A stretch of 64,000 bases of DNA, from the NCBI RefSeq assembly GCF_017353175.1, contig NZ_JAFMYW010000001.1:62001-126000 (forward strand), in the 5' to 3' direction. Under the pieces are notes generated by a model. It searched no databases. It saw only the letters and a program-made list of their open reading frames with translations, and was not told where the DNA came from. Within the stretch, counting starts at the first letter, position 1. Each line of letters opens with the position of its first letter. Below are positions 62,315-64,000 of this stretch, piece after piece. The DNA comes from Fibrella forsythiae (GTDB taxonomy: Bacteria > Bacteroidota > Bacteroidia > Cytophagales > Spirosomataceae). A program made the position numbers and the translations under genes.

Positions 62315-63817
62315 ATGAATTCAACCATCGCCCTCATTATTCTGATTGCCTATTTTGCCATGCTTATCACGGTGTCGTACTACACCTCAAAGGGGGCAGA
62401 TACCAACACTTTCTTCACGGCCAACCGGCAGTCACCCTGGTACCTGGTTGCCTTTGCCATGATCGGTACATCGCTGTCGGGCGTGACGTTTATATCTGTC
62501 CCTGGGGCCGTAGGGGGCGTCTTTAAGGGGTTCGAGGGGTATAAAGGGTTCTTTTATTTTCAGGTAGTGCTGGGGTATATTATTGGTTATTACGTCATCG
62601 CCACGGTACTCATGCCGATGTACTATCGGCTGAACCTGATTTCAATTTATGGCTACCTGGAAAAGCGGTTCGGGTTCTGGTCATACAAGACCGGTGCGGG
62701 CTTTTTCCTGCTGGCCCGTACAGTAGGTTCTGCGGTTCGCCTTTACGTGGCTGCGGGCGTTTTGCAGCTCGCTATCTTCAATGATCTGGGTATTCCGTTC
62801 TCGGTATCCGTGGCAATTACCATCCTGCTGATCTGGCTCTATACGTTTAAAGGCGGGGTGAAAACGATCATTATCACAGACACACTGCAGACCACCTTCC
62901 TGGTTACAGCCGTAATGCTGACAATCGTTTTGATCTCCCGCGAACTGAATATGAGTTTCAGTCAGGTAACCGCGGCCATCAAAAGCAGCCCGTACTCGCA
63001 GGTGTTTTATTTCGAGAACATCAATGATCCTCGTCACTTTTTAAAGCAGTTTATCTCGGGCATTTTCATCGCCATTGTGATGACCGGTCTGGATCAGGAT
63101 CTGATGCAGAAGAACCTGACCTGCAAGAATATTGGGGAGGCCCAGAAGAATATGTTCTGGTTCACTATTACGCTGACGATTGTCAATTTCATGTTCCTGT
63201 GCCTGGGTGCGCTGCTGTATATCTATGCCACAACGAAAGGCATTGCACTTCCTGCCAAAACCGACGAATTATACCCGTTACTGGCGCTGAATCACTTCGG
63301 GCCGGTTGTCGGTATCACGTTCCTGCTGGGCATCACTGCCGCAACCTACGCCTCCTCTGACTCGGCACTGACGGCCCTGACTACCTCGTTCTGTATCGAC
63401 TTCATGAACGTGGAAAAGAAACCCGAAGTGGAGCGGGCTCGCATCAAACACTGGGTACATATCGGCTTTTCAGTCCTGTTCTGGATCGTCATTGTTATTT
63501 TCAACCGGCTCAATAGTGGTGACGTAATCACGGCAGTTTTTGATCTGGCAGGCTACACCTACGGGCCACTGTTGGGCTTATATTCATTTGGTTTGTTCAA
63601 TAATCGATCCGTTCGAGACAAATTCGTACCAATCGTCTGTGTATTATCGCCCCTGGTTACCTACTACGTTAATGCCCATTCGGCGGCCTGGTTCAATGGC
63701 TACACGTTCAGCTTTGAGCGTCTGTTACTCAACGGATTGTTTACGTATGTCGGCATGTGGCTGCTGTCGTTGAATGTGCCTGTATCAACAGCTGAACCAC
63801 AATCGGCGCTACGATAG
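62315..63817 (+). CDS. Sodium:solute symporter (SSS family)
   Basis: This 500-residue protein has about 13 membrane helices. SSS features include FFTANRQSPWYLVAFAMIGTSLSGVTFISVPG at the start, GYIIGYYVIATVLMPMYYRLNLISIYGYLEKRFG, and GITAATYASSDSALTALTTSFCIDF, which carries the Na-binding Ser/Thr of helix 8. It takes up a small organic solute with Na+; the solute cannot be named. It is divergent from clpS. A partial secreted-protein gene follows. Confidence 0.93.
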   Translation: MNSTIALIILIAYFAMLITVSYYTSKGADTNTFFTANRQSPWYLVAFAMIGTSLSGVTFISVPGAVGGVFKGFEGYKGFFYFQVVLGYIIGYYVIATVLMPMYYRLNLISIYGYLEKRFGFWSYKTGAGFFLLARTVGSAVRLYVAAGVLQLAIFNDLGIPFSVSVAITILLIWLYTFKGGVKTIIITDTLQTTFLVTAVMLTIVLISRELNMSFSQVTAAIKSSPYSQVFYFENINDPRHFLKQFISGIFIAIVMTGLDQDLMQKNLTCKNIGEAQKNMFWFTITLTIVNFMFLCLGALLYIYATTKGIALPAKTDELYPLLALNHFGPVVGITFLLGITAATYASSDSALTALTTSFCIDFMNVEKKPEVERARIKHWVHIGFSVLFWIVIVIFNRLNSGDVITAVFDLAGYTYGPLLGLYSFGLFNNRSVRDKFVPIVCVLSPLVTYYVNAHSAAWFNGYTFSFERLLLNGLFTYVGMWLLSLNVPVSTAEPQSALR

Positions 63818-63888
63818 GTCAACTAACTTTTTTAGGATGATCGTGTTATTACGTTACTGGTAACCTTTCGTAAACCCGATTATCCGCT

Positions 63889-64000
63889 ATGGTGCGTATT
63901 ATTACTTTCCTGCTAATCCTGACTGGACTTGGCTTTCATTCAGTGTATGGACAGCAGCGAACGCCCCGTAGGCCCAAGAAACCCGTTAACCCGTATCGGC
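63889..64000 (+). CDS. Start of a secreted protein, cut by the window end
   Basis: Only the first 37 codons are visible: a signal peptide (MVRIITFLLILTGLGFHSVYG) followed by QQRTPRRPKKPVNPYR, a basic proline-rich stretch. It lies 71 bases after the symporter gene on the same strand. The family cannot be told from this part. Confidence 0.6.
   Translation, partial: MVRIITFLLILTGLGFHSVYGQQRTPRRPKKPVNPYR

Noticed and set aside
1-64000. tRNA, rRNA, prophage, insertion sequences or CRISPR
   Set aside because: I looked through the gaps on both strands and saw no cloverleaf with a T-arm, rRNA segment, transposase, integrase or repeat-spacer array.

Overview
The window is a chromosomal segment of a Bacteroidota bacterium, most likely a Cytophagales member close to Spirosoma or its relatives (inferred from gene content, not from a database search). 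Supporting signs are a short primary sigma factor without region 1.1, promoters of the Bacteroidota type (TAnnTTTG at -7), few Shine-Dalgarno sequences, the type IX secretion regulator PorX, a Bacteroidota-style TonB, DUF1501/DUF1800 partners, many lipoproteins, and a membrane pyrophosphatase carrying an OmpA domain. I see no rRNA, tRNA, CRISPR array, transposase or phage gene. About 60 protein genes fill the window on both strands in short operons.

Layout. 0-7 kb: end of truA, a glycerophosphodiester phosphodiesterase lipoprotein, two surface lipoproteins, a GNAT-nitrilase fusion, OsmC and a sterol-desaturase-like enzyme. 7-11 kb: the rpsO-pnp-rpoD core block. 11-20 kb: small accessory proteins (VOC, DUF1304, DUF1772, helix-hairpin-helix), the DUF1800/DUF1501 pair, a VYVAPRP-repeat secreted protein, an ECF sigma operon laid out like cnrYXH, and an AAC(6')-like acetyltransferase. 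20-28 kb: SDR, TlpA-like thioredoxin, proS, a Gly/Tyr/Ser-rich lipoprotein and an OmpP1/FadL-like porin. 28-40 kb: a ClpA/ClpV-like AAA+ protein, aldo/keto reductase, aguB-argH, manA, tonB, TIGR02757, LysM protein, kdsB and a GluQ-type synthetase. 40-50 kb: porX, two tandem paralogous lipoproteins, DUF2267, fbaA, a SanA/YdcF-like protein and parC. 50-64 kb: an ABC exporter, PhzF, an orphan AT-richer gene, hppA-OmpA, a PIG-L deacetylase, DUF2461, a broken amidohydrolase, recR, clpS, a sodium:solute symporter and the start of a further secreted protein.

Genes that work together: rpsO/pnp/rpoD (translation, RNA decay, transcription); argH and aguB (arginine and polyamine metabolism); manA, kdsB and fbaA (sugar supply to glycans and LPS); porX, tonB, the LysM protein, the OmpP1 porin and the lipoproteins (envelope and secretion); the ECF sigma, its membrane partners and a Spy-like protein (probable envelope or metal stress response).

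The strongest non-gene signal is a short dispersed motif, AACGTACCTG/CAGGTACGTT. By eye I count about 78 copies of its 7-base core on both strands, where about 8 are expected by chance. Several copies are paired head to head as the arms of intergenic hairpins, the arrangement known for DNA uptake sequences. A second signal is a set of long intergenic inverted repeats, two of which (21.0 and 24.6 kb) belong to one recognisable family.
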